Source: an uncultured Bacteroidota bacterium
GTDB lineage: Bacteria; Bacteroidota; Bacteroidia; 2-12-FULL-35-15
Direction: 5' to 3'
NCBI GenBank assembly: GCA_903847205.1
Contig: CAINDA010000045.1
Location: 281,390-345,389 of the forward strand
Length of the DNA: 64,000 bases
Shown here: positions 25,249-34,673 of the stretch, one piece after another
Numbering within the stretch: the stretch's first letter is position 1
Layout: each line of letters starts with the position of its first letter
Position numbers and translations under genes: made by a program
Notes under the pieces: generated by a model
Told to the model about the DNA's origin: nothing
What the model saw: the letters and a program-made list of their open reading frames with translations, nothing else
Databases searched by the model: none

Positions 25249-28200
25249 TTGACAAATTATACTTATCACACCTGTTTTATTTTCCGATCACCACAGCTTC
25301 CGATTCAAAAAAATGGAATCAGTGTATCCGACTTATTTAATTTTAGTAAACAGGCTTTTTTTAAAGAAGCGATCTATATTGCATCTCCTGTTTTACTCGA
25401 TGAATTAGTAAAATGGCATAATGGCGAACTTAAGGATACTAAGGAGGTTGATAAACTTGTAGTTTCACTTTACAAATATTACACACGTATGCAGAGTCGT
25501 TGCACACCTTATGGATTATTTGCTGCGTGTGCAAGTGGAAAATGGGGCGGACAAAATGAGCTGATAATTGATGATAGGGTAAAACGCCACACACGTTTAG
25601 ATATGAATTATCTGTGCGCACTGGCACAAAAATTAAATACACATACAGTTCTCATACCCTTGTTAAGATTCTATCCCAATAACAGTATTTATGCTTTTGG
25701 TGAAACATTGCGTTATGTGGAATACAAATACGTAAACAATAAGCGCATTCATCAAATAAATAGTGTTGAAAATTCCGAGTATTTGAGCGCATTATTAGTG
25801 TGCGCCCAAAAGGGCGCACCAATAAATGAGTTGTCATCCATAATAATTGATGACGAAATTTCGGAAGAGGAAGCTGAGAGTTTTGTAAGAGAATTAATTC
25901 AAAGTCAAATATTAGTTTCTGAACTTGAGCCAGCAGTTACTGGTGATGAATTTATTTTTCAAATTATTAATTCTCTTAAACTTATCAATAAAAATAATAA
26001 TCCTGAAATTGATTCGGTCATTCAATTGCTAATATCTACTCAAGAACAGATTGCAGTTATTGATAACCAGTTGGGAAATAATGTGGAAACTTATCGAAAC
26101 ATTTATCAAAATTTAAAAACATTAGAAACTCCAATTGAAGAAAATCAACTGTTTCAAACCGATCTTTATAAAACAACAACATCTGCATCGCTTGATAAAT
26201 CAATACAGATAAAATTATCAGAAGCCGTTGAATTTTTAAATAAATTCTCAACTATTAGTGAAAATTCAAATCTTAAAAAGTTTAAAGAAAATTTTTATAC
26301 CCAGTATGAAGATTCTGAGGTTCCTTTATTGGAAGTATTAGATACAGAAACAGGAATAGGGTATACAGGAAAAGACATATTTGGAGTTAATACTTTATTA
26401 GATGATATTTATTTTCCAGGAAAAGAGGCAGAATCGTCGGAAATACGCTGGAACAAACAGCAGGAATTACTGCAGGGCAAATTGCTGCAGGCAATAAAAA
26501 ATAATGATTATATCGTGTCATTTAATGATGAAGAAATAAAAAATGTCGGGAAGCATTCAACCCTGTTGCCGGATACTATTCCGATTATGTTCCGTTTGAT
26601 AGATAATGAAAATAAAATTTATTTGCAAAATTGTGGTGGTTCAAGTGCCGCAAATTTATTAGGACGTTTCGCCCACGGTGATACTGAAATCCACGGTATC
26701 ATAAATGACATCACTGCTCACGAAGAAAAATTAAATAAGGAAAAAGTCTTAGCTGAAATTGTGCATCTGCCTGAAAGTCGCATTGGCAACATTTTATTAC
26801 GTCCTGTTTTAAGAAATTATGAAATTCCTTATTTAGGAAAGTCTGCTTTGCCTTTCGAAAAACAAATTCAATTACAGGATTTAATGGTGTCTGTCCAAAA
26901 CAATAAAATTATTCTCCGTTCTAAAATATTGAATAAAGAAATTATTCCACGATTAAGTTCCGCTCATAATTATACTTTCGAAGCCTTACCTGTTTACCAA
27001 TTTTTGTGCGATTTACAAACACAGTATTTCGAAAAATCAGGATTAGGTTTTAGCTGGGGATATATAAGTGGTGGATATAAATTTTTACCTCGTGCCGAAT
27101 ATAAAAATGTTATTTTGGAACGAGCAAAATGGCAATTAATAAAATCGGATTTTCAGATTTTGTTGGATGAAAAAAATCCAAACTACATAAAAAATATTAT
27201 AGACTGGCGCACACAATTAAATATGCCACTTCATGTTGTTTTAGTTGAAGGCGACAATGAATTGCTTGTAAACTTTGAAGATGAGTTAAGCATTAAAATG
27301 CTTGTGAACAGCATTAAAAAAAGAGAAAAAATTGTACTCGAAGAATTTTTGTTTGATACTAAGAATTTAGTTATAAAAGATACTAATGGAAATGGTTATA
27401 CAAATGAATTTATTGCTATCCTTTTAAAAAATGTAATTCCAACTACAGCTCCCACACCAGCTTTAGCTGGGGTGAAGAAAATTGAAGTTAGTTTTAGTGT
27501 GCCCTTGCAACGTACATTTAGTATCGGTAGCGAGTGGCTTTATTATAAATTTTATTCTGGCGTTAAAACTGCCGACAAGTTGTTAGCAGACGTAATCAGG
27601 CCACTTACTGATGAACTAATAGCACACAAGTGGATCGATAAGTTTTTCTTTATTCGTTACTCCGATCCGGAAACGCATATCCGTTTGCGTTTTCATTTTA
27701 CTGAACTTGATAAAATTGGAAATGTTATAGCTACCGTTAATAAAAGGTTTCAGCCGTTTATGGATCAGGGATTAATTACAAAAATTCAAACCGATACTTA
27801 TCGCCGAGAATTAGAACGGTATGGTTCAAATTCGATGGAAATAGGAGAATCTGTTTTTTTTATTGATAGTGTTGTAACACTAAATCTCTTGGATTTAATT
27901 GATGGCGAAGAAGGTGAAAAAATAAGGTGGCAGTTTGCCGTTCGGAGCTTAGATGCTCTTTTAACTGATTTCAAATTTAATTCTAATGAAAAGTTATTGT
28001 TACTTGAACATTTAAAAGATGGATTTATACGTGAACATGGTGGAAGCAAGGAATTGAAATTACAACTCGATAATAAATTCCGTAATGTTCGCAAGCAGGT
28101 TGAAGATATTTTGAACATCGATTCAGATGCTTCTAGTGAAATCCTTCCATTGATTGAACTTTTAGAATGGAAAAAGGAGCAGTTAGAACCATTGGCCGAA

Positions 28201-28413
28201 AAAATTATTGAACTCAAAAACACTAATCAGTTGCAAATTGGTTTGAATGATTTATTGGGAAGCTATATTCACATGACACTAAACCGTGTTTTTATGGCAC
28301 GTCAGCGTACTTACGAATTGGTGGTATATGATTTACTTTACAGATATTATAAATCTTTGGCAGGAAGGGAAAAAAGTCGGAAAAATATCCCTATCATTAA
28401 CAAAGATTTATAA
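25249..28413 (+). CDS. Full-length lanthipeptide dehydratase LanB
   Basis: A 1054-residue class I dehydratase: glutamylation domain (about 20-690; TRMQSRCTPYGLFAACASGKWG is the N-terminal signature region, FRLIDNENKIYLQNCGGSSAANLLGRF lies in the middle) and a C-terminal SpaB_C-type elimination domain (about 760-1035; SEWLYYKFYSG, FFIRYSDPETHIRLRFHF, LNRVFMARQRTYE). It uses glutamyl-tRNA to dehydrate Ser/Thr. The start is TTG at 25249: the codon just before is a stop in the same frame, and the following MTNYTYHTCFIFRSPQLP is the expected N-terminal strand. Both domains being fused separates it from split-LanB systems. Confidence 0.93.
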   Translation: MTNYTYHTCFIFRSPQLPIQKNGISVSDLFNFSKQAFFKEAIYIASPVLLDELVKWHNGELKDTKEVDKLVVSLYKYYTRMQSRCTPYGLFAACASGKWGGQNELIIDDRVKRHTRLDMNYLCALAQKLNTHTVLIPLLRFYPNNSIYAFGETLRYVEYKYVNNKRIHQINSVENSEYLSALLVCAQKGAPINELSSIIIDDEISEEEAESFVRELIQSQILVSELEPAVTGDEFIFQIINSLKLINKNNNPEIDSVIQLLISTQEQIAVIDNQLGNNVETYRNIYQNLKTLETPIEENQLFQTDLYKTTTSASLDKSIQIKLSEAVEFLNKFSTISENSNLKKFKENFYTQYEDSEVPLLEVLDTETGIGYTGKDIFGVNTLLDDIYFPGKEAESSEIRWNKQQELLQGKLLQAIKNNDYIVSFNDEEIKNVGKHSTLLPDTIPIMFRLIDNENKIYLQNCGGSSAANLLGRFAHGDTEIHGIINDITAHEEKLNKEKVLAEIVHLPESRIGNILLRPVLRNYEIPYLGKSALPFEKQIQLQDLMVSVQNNKIILRSKILNKEIIPRLSSAHNYTFEALPVYQFLCDLQTQYFEKSGLGFSWGYISGGYKFLPRAEYKNVILERAKWQLIKSDFQILLDEKNPNYIKNIIDWRTQLNMPLHVVLVEGDNELLVNFEDELSIKMLVNSIKKREKIVLEEFLFDTKNLVIKDTNGNGYTNEFIAILLKNVIPTTAPTPALAGVKKIEVSFSVPLQRTFSIGSEWLYYKFYSGVKTADKLLADVIRPLTDELIAHKWIDKFFFIRYSDPETHIRLRFHFTELDKIGNVIATVNKRFQPFMDQGLITKIQTDTYRRELERYGSNSMEIGESVFFIDSVVTLNLLDLIDGEEGEKIRWQFAVRSLDALLTDFKFNSNEKLLLLEHLKDGFIREHGGSKELKLQLDNKFRNVRKQVEDILNIDSDASSEILPLIELLEWKKEQLEPLAEKIIELKNTNQLQIGLNDLLGSYIHMTLNRVFMARQRTYELVVYDLLYRYYKSLAGREKSRKNIPIINKDL

Positions 28414-28418
28414 AACGA

Positions 28419-30605
28419 ATGGCGTTTCCCTTCTATAAACAACCTGATGAAATGGACTGCGGTCCTACCTGTTTGCGCATGATAACTAAGTATTATGGGC
28501 AAAGTGTTTTATTGCAGGAAATACGTGCGTTAGCTAATACAACTCGTGAAGGCAGTAGTTTATTGGGGATAAGTGATGCAGCCGAAAAAATCGGTTTCAG
28601 AACATTATGTGTAAAAGTAACATTTGAAGAAATGTTAGAAGATGCCCCTCTACCTTGCATCGCACATTGGAATCAGAATCATTTTGTTGTAATCTACAAA
28701 ATTAAAAAAAACACAGTTTATATTGCCGATCCAGGGCACGGTCTATTAAAATATTCCAAAGAAGAATTTTTAAAATCCTGGAAAAGTGATGCTCATCAGG
28801 GCATTTTACTTTTATTTGAACCAAGCCCTGAGTTTTATGAAGAATCTGCTTCTTCCGAGAAGACTGTTGCAAAATCGAAAGGATTTTCTTTTTTATTCAA
28901 ATATCTTTTCCGCTACAAAAAACTATTAGTACAGCTGGTCATTGGGTTGCTTGCAGGAAGTTTACTGCAATTAATATTTCCTTTCTTAACCCAAAGTATT
29001 GTTGATATTGGCGTACAAAATAATGATATCAATTTTATTTATCTCATTTTGTTTGCTCAGCTTATGCTTTTCTTTGGACGAACAACAATTGAAATAGTCA
29101 GGAGCTGGATATTGATGCATATTAGCAGCCGAATAAACATTTCATTGGTTTCCGATTTTTTTGTAAAGCTGATGAAATTACCTATTTCTTTTTTTGACAC
29201 AAAAATGACAGGTGATATTATGCAGCGCATTAATGACCATCATAGGATTGAAAATTTTTTAACCTCCACCTCACTCAATGTGCTGTTCTCTTTTGTTAAT
29301 CTTATTGTATTTAGTTTTGTATTAGCATATTACAATTTAACAATTTTTGCTGTTTTTATTTTTGGCAGTAGTCTTTATTTTATTTGGATTTTATTTTTCT
29401 TAAAACGTAGAGCTGATCTGGATTTCAAACGCTTCAACCAAAACTCCCAAAACCAAAGCAAGGTAATGGAACTCATTACAGGGATGCAGGAAATAAAACT
29501 TCACAATGCCGAACGCCAAAAACGCTGGCAATGGGAAAACATTCAAGTACGGCTGTTTAAAATAAATATTAAAGGATTAGCGTTGGAGCAGACTCAGAAT
29601 GCCGGCTCCAATTTAATCAATGAGTTAAAAAATATTATCATTACATTTTTATCAGCAAAATTAGTTATTGATGGAAAAATTACCTTAGGGATGATGCTTT
29701 CCATTAGTTATATTATCGGACAGTTAAACAGCCCGATCATGCAGTTAGTAAGTTTTACGCAAAGTTTACAAGATGCAAAATTAAGTTTGGAAAGGCTGTC
29801 CGAAATACACAGTAAACAAAATGAAGAATCAACATTAAATGAAACGACTTCTGAAATTGAACCTAACGCATCAATTGATATAAAAAATGTTTCCTTTCAA
29901 TATACCGGTATGTATGGCGATATGGTTTTAAAAGATTTGGATTTAGTTATTCCTGCTAATAAAATAACTGCTGTTGTAGGCACAAGCGGAAGCGGCAAAA
30001 CCACTTTAATGAAATTGCTCTTAAAGTTTTATGACCCTAATACCGGTGAAATAAAAATTGCGCATCAAAATTTACATTCTATTTCACCAAAAGCTTGGAG
30101 AGATAAGTGCGGAGTAGTCATGCAGGAAGGATATATTTTTTCAGATACAATAGCAAATAATATAGCAGTTGGGGAGGAAAATATAGATAAAGAAAAACTT
30201 CGACATGCAGTAACAATTGCCAATATCAAAGAACATATTGAATCTCTGCCATTGGGATACAATACAAAAATAGGAATGGAAGGCATTGGATTAAGCACAG
30301 GGCAAAAGCAGCGTATTTTAATTGCCCGTGCTGTCTATAAAAATCCGGATTATTTATTTTTTGATGAAGCAACGAGTGCGCTGGATGCCAACAATGAAAA
30401 AGTAATAATGAATAATTTGAATGAATTTTTTAAAGGCAAAACAGTTTTAATCATTGCTCACCGTTTAAGCACCGTAAAAAATGCAGACCAAATAATTGTT
30501 TTGGATAAAGGGAAAATTGCAGAACTTGGTAATCATAATGAGTTAACAGCTAAAAGAGGTGCATATTACGAGTTAGTGAAAAATCAATTGGAGTTAGGGA
30601 ATTAA
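28419..30605 (+). CDS. Peptidase-containing ABC transporter (C39, bacteriocin exporter)
   Basis: A 728-residue exporter in three parts. The C39 peptidase (1-135) has C14 in DEMDCGPTCL, H88 in NQNHFVV and D104 in IADPGHG, the full triad for cutting at Gly-Gly. Six transmembrane helices follow (about 165-440). The ATPase domain (about 485-728) has Walker A GTSGSGKTT, signature LSTGQKQRILIARA and Walker B YLFFDEATSALD. It should remove the leader after VNGG (and LGG) while exporting the modified peptide. It follows lanB by 5 bp and precedes the HlyD gene by 3 bp. Confidence 0.95.
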   Translation: MAFPFYKQPDEMDCGPTCLRMITKYYGQSVLLQEIRALANTTREGSSLLGISDAAEKIGFRTLCVKVTFEEMLEDAPLPCIAHWNQNHFVVIYKIKKNTVYIADPGHGLLKYSKEEFLKSWKSDAHQGILLLFEPSPEFYEESASSEKTVAKSKGFSFLFKYLFRYKKLLVQLVIGLLAGSLLQLIFPFLTQSIVDIGVQNNDINFIYLILFAQLMLFFGRTTIEIVRSWILMHISSRINISLVSDFFVKLMKLPISFFDTKMTGDIMQRINDHHRIENFLTSTSLNVLFSFVNLIVFSFVLAYYNLTIFAVFIFGSSLYFIWILFFLKRRADLDFKRFNQNSQNQSKVMELITGMQEIKLHNAERQKRWQWENIQVRLFKINIKGLALEQTQNAGSNLINELKNIIITFLSAKLVIDGKITLGMMLSISYIIGQLNSPIMQLVSFTQSLQDAKLSLERLSEIHSKQNEESTLNETTSEIEPNASIDIKNVSFQYTGMYGDMVLKDLDLVIPANKITAVVGTSGSGKTTLMKLLLKFYDPNTGEIKIAHQNLHSISPKAWRDKCGVVMQEGYIFSDTIANNIAVGEENIDKEKLRHAVTIANIKEHIESLPLGYNTKIGMEGIGLSTGQKQRILIARAVYKNPDYLFFDEATSALDANNEKVIMNNLNEFFKGKTVLIIAHRLSTVKNADQIIVLDKGKIAELGNHNELTAKRGAYYELVKNQLELGN

Positions 30606-30608
30606 TAG

Positions 30609-31898
30609 ATGTCGGAAGAAAAAGAAATAGAGATTAAAACGGAAGAAGTAAATGAATTGCTTACAGCTGTTCCAAAATGGATTGTGCGATGGGGTGTTTC
30701 TATAATTTTTTTAATTATGGTATTGGTATTAACCTTATCATTTTTTATTAAATACCCGGACAAACTTTCAGCCAAAACAATTATTACAACAACCAATCCG
30801 CCTGTTACACTTATTGCCAAAGTAAATGGAAAGATTACTGAACTAACAGTAAAAAACAATCAATCTGTAAAAAAGGGGGAAGTTTTACTTGTTTTAGAAA
30901 ATTCTGCCAATTACATAGATGTAAATAAAGTAAAACTGTTGATTGATACATTGCAATCCAAATTAAAATCTAAATTATTACCAAAAATAATTTCTTACGA
31001 TTCCTTACACATGGGTGATTTAACGCCTCCATTTATTGCTTTTTTGAGAAGCGGCAATGATTATAAATTACAATTAGAAATTAGTCCTCAGGAGAAAGAA
31101 ATTGAAATAATAAACAAAGAGCTTATCGCTTATCATACACTTCAGGGAAAATATCAAACGCAGGAGAACATTTACAATGATGAATTTTCATTGATTGAAA
31201 TAGATTATAACAGGTACAATACCTTATTTCAAAACCAATCCATTGCAGCAAAAGAATACGAAGATAAAAAACGTGAGTATTTATCTGCAAAACGCAATTA
31301 TGAAACCATTAAAATCACTAACATCAGTAATAAATTAACAATCAATAATCTCGAAAAGAATAAACTTCAGCTGCAAATGCAAGCCTATCAGGAAAATTCA
31401 AAGTATGAACAGACTTTAAATCAAAGTATTCAAACTTTAAAATCGCAGATTGAAATATGGGAACAAACCTTTTTACTTAAAGCCCCCATAGATGGCAAGA
31501 TTTCCTTATTTAATTATTGGAGCATTAATCAAAATATAAAACAAGGGGATGAGGTATTGAGTATTGTCCCGACAGAAAAACAAGCACTAATTGCAAAATT
31601 ATTTCTACCAGTTCAAAATTCCGGCAAATTAAAAATTGGACAAACCGTAAATATTAAGTTGAACAATTATTTGTATCAGGAATACGGAATGTTAAAAGGT
31701 AGTGTAAAGAACATTTCTATCATGCCGCAAAAAGAAATCTATGCCATTGAAGTTTCTCTTCCTAATAATTTAACAACCTCTTATAATAAACATCTTGAAT
31801 ACAAAGAGGAGATGCAAGGTTCAGCCGATATTATTACCGAAGAATTAAGTGTTTTTGAAAGAGTGTTTTATCAATTCAGGAAGCTTCTTAAAAAATAA
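30609..31898 (+). CDS. HlyD-family membrane fusion protein of the exporter
   Basis: A 429-residue periplasmic adaptor: short cytoplasmic N-terminus, one membrane helix (about 27-48, IVRWGVSIIFLIMVLVLTLS), a biotinyl-lipoyl half-motif (VTLIAKVNGKITELTVKNNQSVKKGEVLLVLE in pieces over 63-95), a coiled-coil hairpin (about 150-285) and the second lipoyl half LLKAPIDGKISLF. It links the C39 exporter to an outer-membrane channel, which is not encoded nearby, so a TolC-like protein elsewhere is needed. Its start is 3 bp after the exporter stop. Confidence 0.9.
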   Translation: MSEEKEIEIKTEEVNELLTAVPKWIVRWGVSIIFLIMVLVLTLSFFIKYPDKLSAKTIITTTNPPVTLIAKVNGKITELTVKNNQSVKKGEVLLVLENSANYIDVNKVKLLIDTLQSKLKSKLLPKIISYDSLHMGDLTPPFIAFLRSGNDYKLQLEISPQEKEIEIINKELIAYHTLQGKYQTQENIYNDEFSLIEIDYNRYNTLFQNQSIAAKEYEDKKREYLSAKRNYETIKITNISNKLTINNLEKNKLQLQMQAYQENSKYEQTLNQSIQTLKSQIEIWEQTFLLKAPIDGKISLFNYWSINQNIKQGDEVLSIVPTEKQALIAKLFLPVQNSGKLKIGQTVNIKLNNYLYQEYGMLKGSVKNISIMPQKEIYAIEVSLPNNLTTSYNKHLEYKEEMQGSADIITEELSVFERVFYQFRKLLKK

Positions 31899-31922
31899 CT
31901 CCATTCCTCTTATTGCTAAAAA

Positions 31923-32747
31923 ATGGATAAACTAATGATTATTTATTGCGCTTTAGGCTTAATGACAAGCTGTGATGACAATAATCTAAATTCTAAAAAA
32001 AAAACAATTCCATCTCAGCCAGACAATTTTGTTCCTTCTTTAGATTATTCTATTGTTAGCAGGCTTCCTCATGATACGACTTCATTTACAGAAGGCTTAT
32101 TGTTTCATAATAATCTTTTGTTCGAAAGTACAGGTTCGCCCGATAACCTTCCCCAAACCAAATCTACTTTTGGTATTGTGAACTTAAAAACTGGAAAAAT
32201 AGACTCAAAGGTTGAGTTAGATAAAAGTGAATTTTTTGGAGAGGGAATTGTGTTTTTCAATAATAAGGTTTATCAACTTACTTATAAAAACCAAATAGGT
32301 TTTATATATGATAGTAAAACCTACAAACAACTCGGACGATTTAGTTTTCAAAATAAAGAGGGATGGGGCTTTACAACTGACGGAAAATTTTTAATTATGA
32401 GCGATGGAACAAATAACTTAACTTACTTAGATCCAGTTAATTTAAAAGTTGTTAAAACACTTAGTGTTAGTAATACAGGATATGCAGAAGACTTTCTAAA
32501 TGAATTAGAATATATTAAGGGGTATATTTATGCTAATATTTGGACTAAAAATTATATTGTAAAAATTGACCCTATCAATGGTAAAGTAGTTGGATTGCTT
32601 AACTTATCTTTTTTAACCGATGAAGCAAAAAGTAAGAATAAAAATTCGGAAGTAATTAACGGAATTGCATTCGATTCAATATCCGACAAGATATATGTCA
32701 CTGGCAAGTTATGGCCTAACATATATCAAATAGAATTTCCCCATTGA
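31923..32747 (+). CDS. Glutaminyl-peptide cyclotransferase lipoprotein
   Basis: A 274-residue protein with a short signal and lipobox (ALGLMTSC, Cys near residue 17) and a beta-propeller of the plant/bacterial-type glutaminyl cyclase family: SRLPHDTTSFTEGLLFHN, ESTGSPDNL, FGEGIVFFNNKVYQLTYKN, GWGFTTDG, YIYANIWTKNYIVKIDPINGKV and INGIAFDSISDKIYVTGKLW. The family converts N-terminal Gln to pyroglutamate. It is 24 bp after the HlyD gene and so looks part of the operon. The two cores begin with Phe and Ala after GG, so the substrate is not obvious; trimming to expose a Gln, or an unrelated role, are possible. Confidence 0.85.
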   Translation: MDKLMIIYCALGLMTSCDDNNLNSKKKTIPSQPDNFVPSLDYSIVSRLPHDTTSFTEGLLFHNNLLFESTGSPDNLPQTKSTFGIVNLKTGKIDSKVELDKSEFFGEGIVFFNNKVYQLTYKNQIGFIYDSKTYKQLGRFSFQNKEGWGFTTDGKFLIMSDGTNNLTYLDPVNLKVVKTLSVSNTGYAEDFLNELEYIKGYIYANIWTKNYIVKIDPINGKVVGLLNLSFLTDEAKSKNKNSEVINGIAFDSISDKIYVTGKLWPNIYQIEFPH

Positions 32748-32879
32748 AATGTACAAAACAACAAGTACCAATAATGCAGGCTTTTATTAAAGGTATGATT
32801 TTAGAAGTTGCAATAGTAAAGTATATAGGCAGAACTTAAATTCTAAAAGTTAATTATAAATATAAAGAATCATTTTTTT

Positions 32880-33647
32880 ATGAAAAAAGATATAGGGGCA
32901 TTGTTTGATGAGCTTTTAATCCGGTACACCAAAACCGTTGAGCAGAATATAAAATCAAGAATAAAAAAAGCGAGAGATAAAGAAGATGTTAAGAAACAAA
33001 TAAAGTCAGAACTGAATTTACTCATACGTTATATGCAAATCGATAAAAATGAAGCTAAGTTATCGGAAGTCTTTGTAGAGTGGTATAAACGAGGAGAAGA
33101 AACAGGAAAAATATTTGCTCATATCCGCAAAGTTTTTGGCGAAGATGTGGAGGATATTTTACCCTTTAAAAGAAAAGAAAATGGTAAAAGCATAACTCTT
33201 TATATTTCAGAAGAAGATAAAGCCCTAAAACAATTGGCTTTAAATGATAGTAAATTAATGAAATTTTTTATCCGCTATATCGCCAACCTTGATATTAGGA
33301 AACGTCTGCCGGATTTATTTAGCGAAGAAAAACAGGATATAAAAACAAAAAATAATCCTGTCGTAAAATGGACAAGCAGCAAGGATAATAAAAATGAATT
33401 TGTTCAGCTTATTTATGGTTTGTATCAGGCAGGCTTTATCAATGAAGGTAAAGGCGAAATCACCAAGATTACAGAGGCTCTTGCCGAAGTTTTTGACATC
33501 AGCTTAGGCAAAAATTGGCAGAGCAACCATTCCGCAAGCGTTCATAGGGGGAACAATGACCGCCAAGCCTCAGTCTTCCATAAAATACAGGAAGCTTATA
33601 AGCAATACACCGAAAGCCTGATAGAGCATAAAAAGAAAATCAAGTAG
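32880..33647 (+). CDS. RteC-domain-like protein
   Basis: A 255-residue protein. The C-terminal part (about 158-225: VKWTSSKDNKNEFVQLIYGL, YQAGFINEGKGEITKITEAL, then SLGKNWQSNHSASVHRGNN) resembles RteC proteins of Bacteroides conjugative transposons, which control excision. The N-terminal part is helical and highly charged. It opens the element, and a terminator lies 25 bp after its stop. A regulatory role in the element is inferred from family resemblance. Confidence 0.7.
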   Translation: MKKDIGALFDELLIRYTKTVEQNIKSRIKKARDKEDVKKQIKSELNLLIRYMQIDKNEAKLSEVFVEWYKRGEETGKIFAHIRKVFGEDVEDILPFKRKENGKSITLYISEEDKALKQLALNDSKLMKFFIRYIANLDIRKRLPDLFSEEKQDIKTKNNPVVKWTSSKDNKNEFVQLIYGLYQAGFINEGKGEITKITEALAEVFDISLGKNWQSNHSASVHRGNNDRQASVFHKIQEAYKQYTESLIEHKKKIK

Positions 33648-33671
33648 CGCATTTTTCGCTAAGAAAATTAT

Positions 33672-33700
33672 AAGGATGGATATTTTATTCATCCTTTTTT
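33672..33700 (+). terminator. Intrinsic terminator after the RteC-like gene
   Basis: AAGGATG and CATCCTT form a 7-bp stem with an 11-nt loop, followed by TTTTATTTT. Confidence 0.75.
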
Positions 33701-33887
33701 ATTTTACGGCAGATACTCGTTTCCAGTATTTTACATAAATATTTACTCCCACCCGCCCCAAGTGGGGTGCTGCTCCAAATTCGATGCCTTTCCTTTGTGC
33801 TGTAAAACACGCTGAGCGATAACAGCAATAAAGCCACAATCGCTAATATCAGCGGTTTTCAGGAAAGCGTAAAATAACAGTAAAATA
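33700..33887. repeat. Two TATTTTAC and two GTAAAATA boxes in opposite orientation
   Basis: TATTTTAC occurs at 33700-33707 and 33727-33734; its complement GTAAAATA occurs at 33869-33876 and 33880-33887. The right pair is spaced one helical turn (11 bp). The roughly 130 bp between are less AT-rich than usual and include a CCCC-AAGT-GGGG hairpin (about 33757-33768). The layout could be a recombination, replication or operator site. Confidence 0.45.
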
Positions 33888-33915
33888 AATTGCAGCACAT
33901 TTAAAAACAAAAACT

Positions 33916-34368
33916 ATGAAAGAACAAGAACAAACAAATCAGAAACAGGAAAGCCCAAAGGTTCAGCCCGATAAAAAAAATTTATCAGGAACAGAAGAAC
34001 CATCCGTGCTGGAAAAGGCAGCCCAGACCATAGCAGGCGATAACAAACTAATGGCTGCCGTTTTAAAAATATTATTAAGCCCTTTAGCTCTGCTTGCAGG
34101 AGGAGGATTAATCATCTTCTGTTTTTCAAAAATGAAAGGTCAGAAAGATGAAATAGAAAAATTAAAAATTGAAAACAAAAAGCTGGACGATGAAAAAAAA
34201 GAACTGGAAGAGGATTATAATAAGGTAAAAAAGAAGTACAAAAAACTCAAAGCCCTGAATGAAACAGAAATAGAAAAAAGCATGGCGGGAGTAGGATTTA
34301 TACCGCATCAAGCATTGCCGCCGGATTTAAAACAAAAGAAAACGTATCAGTCAGCGTATTTAGATTAA
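33916..34368 (+). CDS. Small membrane protein with coiled coil
   Basis: A 150-residue protein: hydrophilic Gln/Glu/Pro-rich N-terminus, one transmembrane stretch (about 47-74, LMAAVLKILLSPLALLAGGG and on), and a strongly charged coiled coil (about 78-120, rich in Lys and Glu heptads), ending in a short tail. Function unknown. It is tightly linked to the next gene (9 bp). Such proteins often occur in mobile-element operons, but I recognise no family. Confidence 0.65.
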   Translation: MKEQEQTNQKQESPKVQPDKKNLSGTEEPSVLEKAAQTIAGDNKLMAAVLKILLSPLALLAGGGLIIFCFSKMKGQKDEIEKLKIENKKLDDEKKELEEDYNKVKKKYKKLKALNETEIEKSMAGVGFIPHQALPPDLKQKKTYQSAYLD

Positions 34369-34377
34369 AAATAAAAA

Positions 34378-34647
34378 ATGGAAAACAAAGCAAACATAAA
34401 AAGCTACAAAGTACCGCAGGATCTGCTGATGGATATTTTGCGCATCCTTTTCGGAAATAAAATAAAACACAAAATCGAAGGCATAAAAGAAAAAGAGAAC
34501 ATCATCATTCTGCAAGTGTATTTTACCAATGCCGGCAATAGCGCAAACGCACAGGGAAATATAGAAGATGTCCTGAACGATTACAGTGAGTACATGAAAG
34601 AGCTTTTAAGCGACGCTACTCTTTTCATAGATGGAGAAGAAGATTAA
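34378..34647 (+). CDS. Hypothetical protein, 89 residues
   Basis: A small mixed alpha-beta protein: helix YKVPQDLLMDILRILFG, strands KIKHKIEGI and NIIILQVYF, then a helix EDVLNDYSEYMKELLSD and an acidic end. No family recognised. It lies 9 bp after the coiled-coil gene and 26 bp before the zinc-finger gene, consistent with one operon. Confidence 0.65.
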   Translation: MENKANIKSYKVPQDLLMDILRILFGNKIKHKIEGIKEKENIIILQVYFTNAGNSANAQGNIEDVLNDYSEYMKELLSDATLFIDGEED

Positions 34648-34673
34648 AATAAAAAATAAAGACAGGATTTTAA

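Noticed and set aside
32748..32879. Possible left attachment site of the element
   Set aside because: Compared by eye with 38526-38607 and no direct repeat of convincing length was found; the ends remain undefined.
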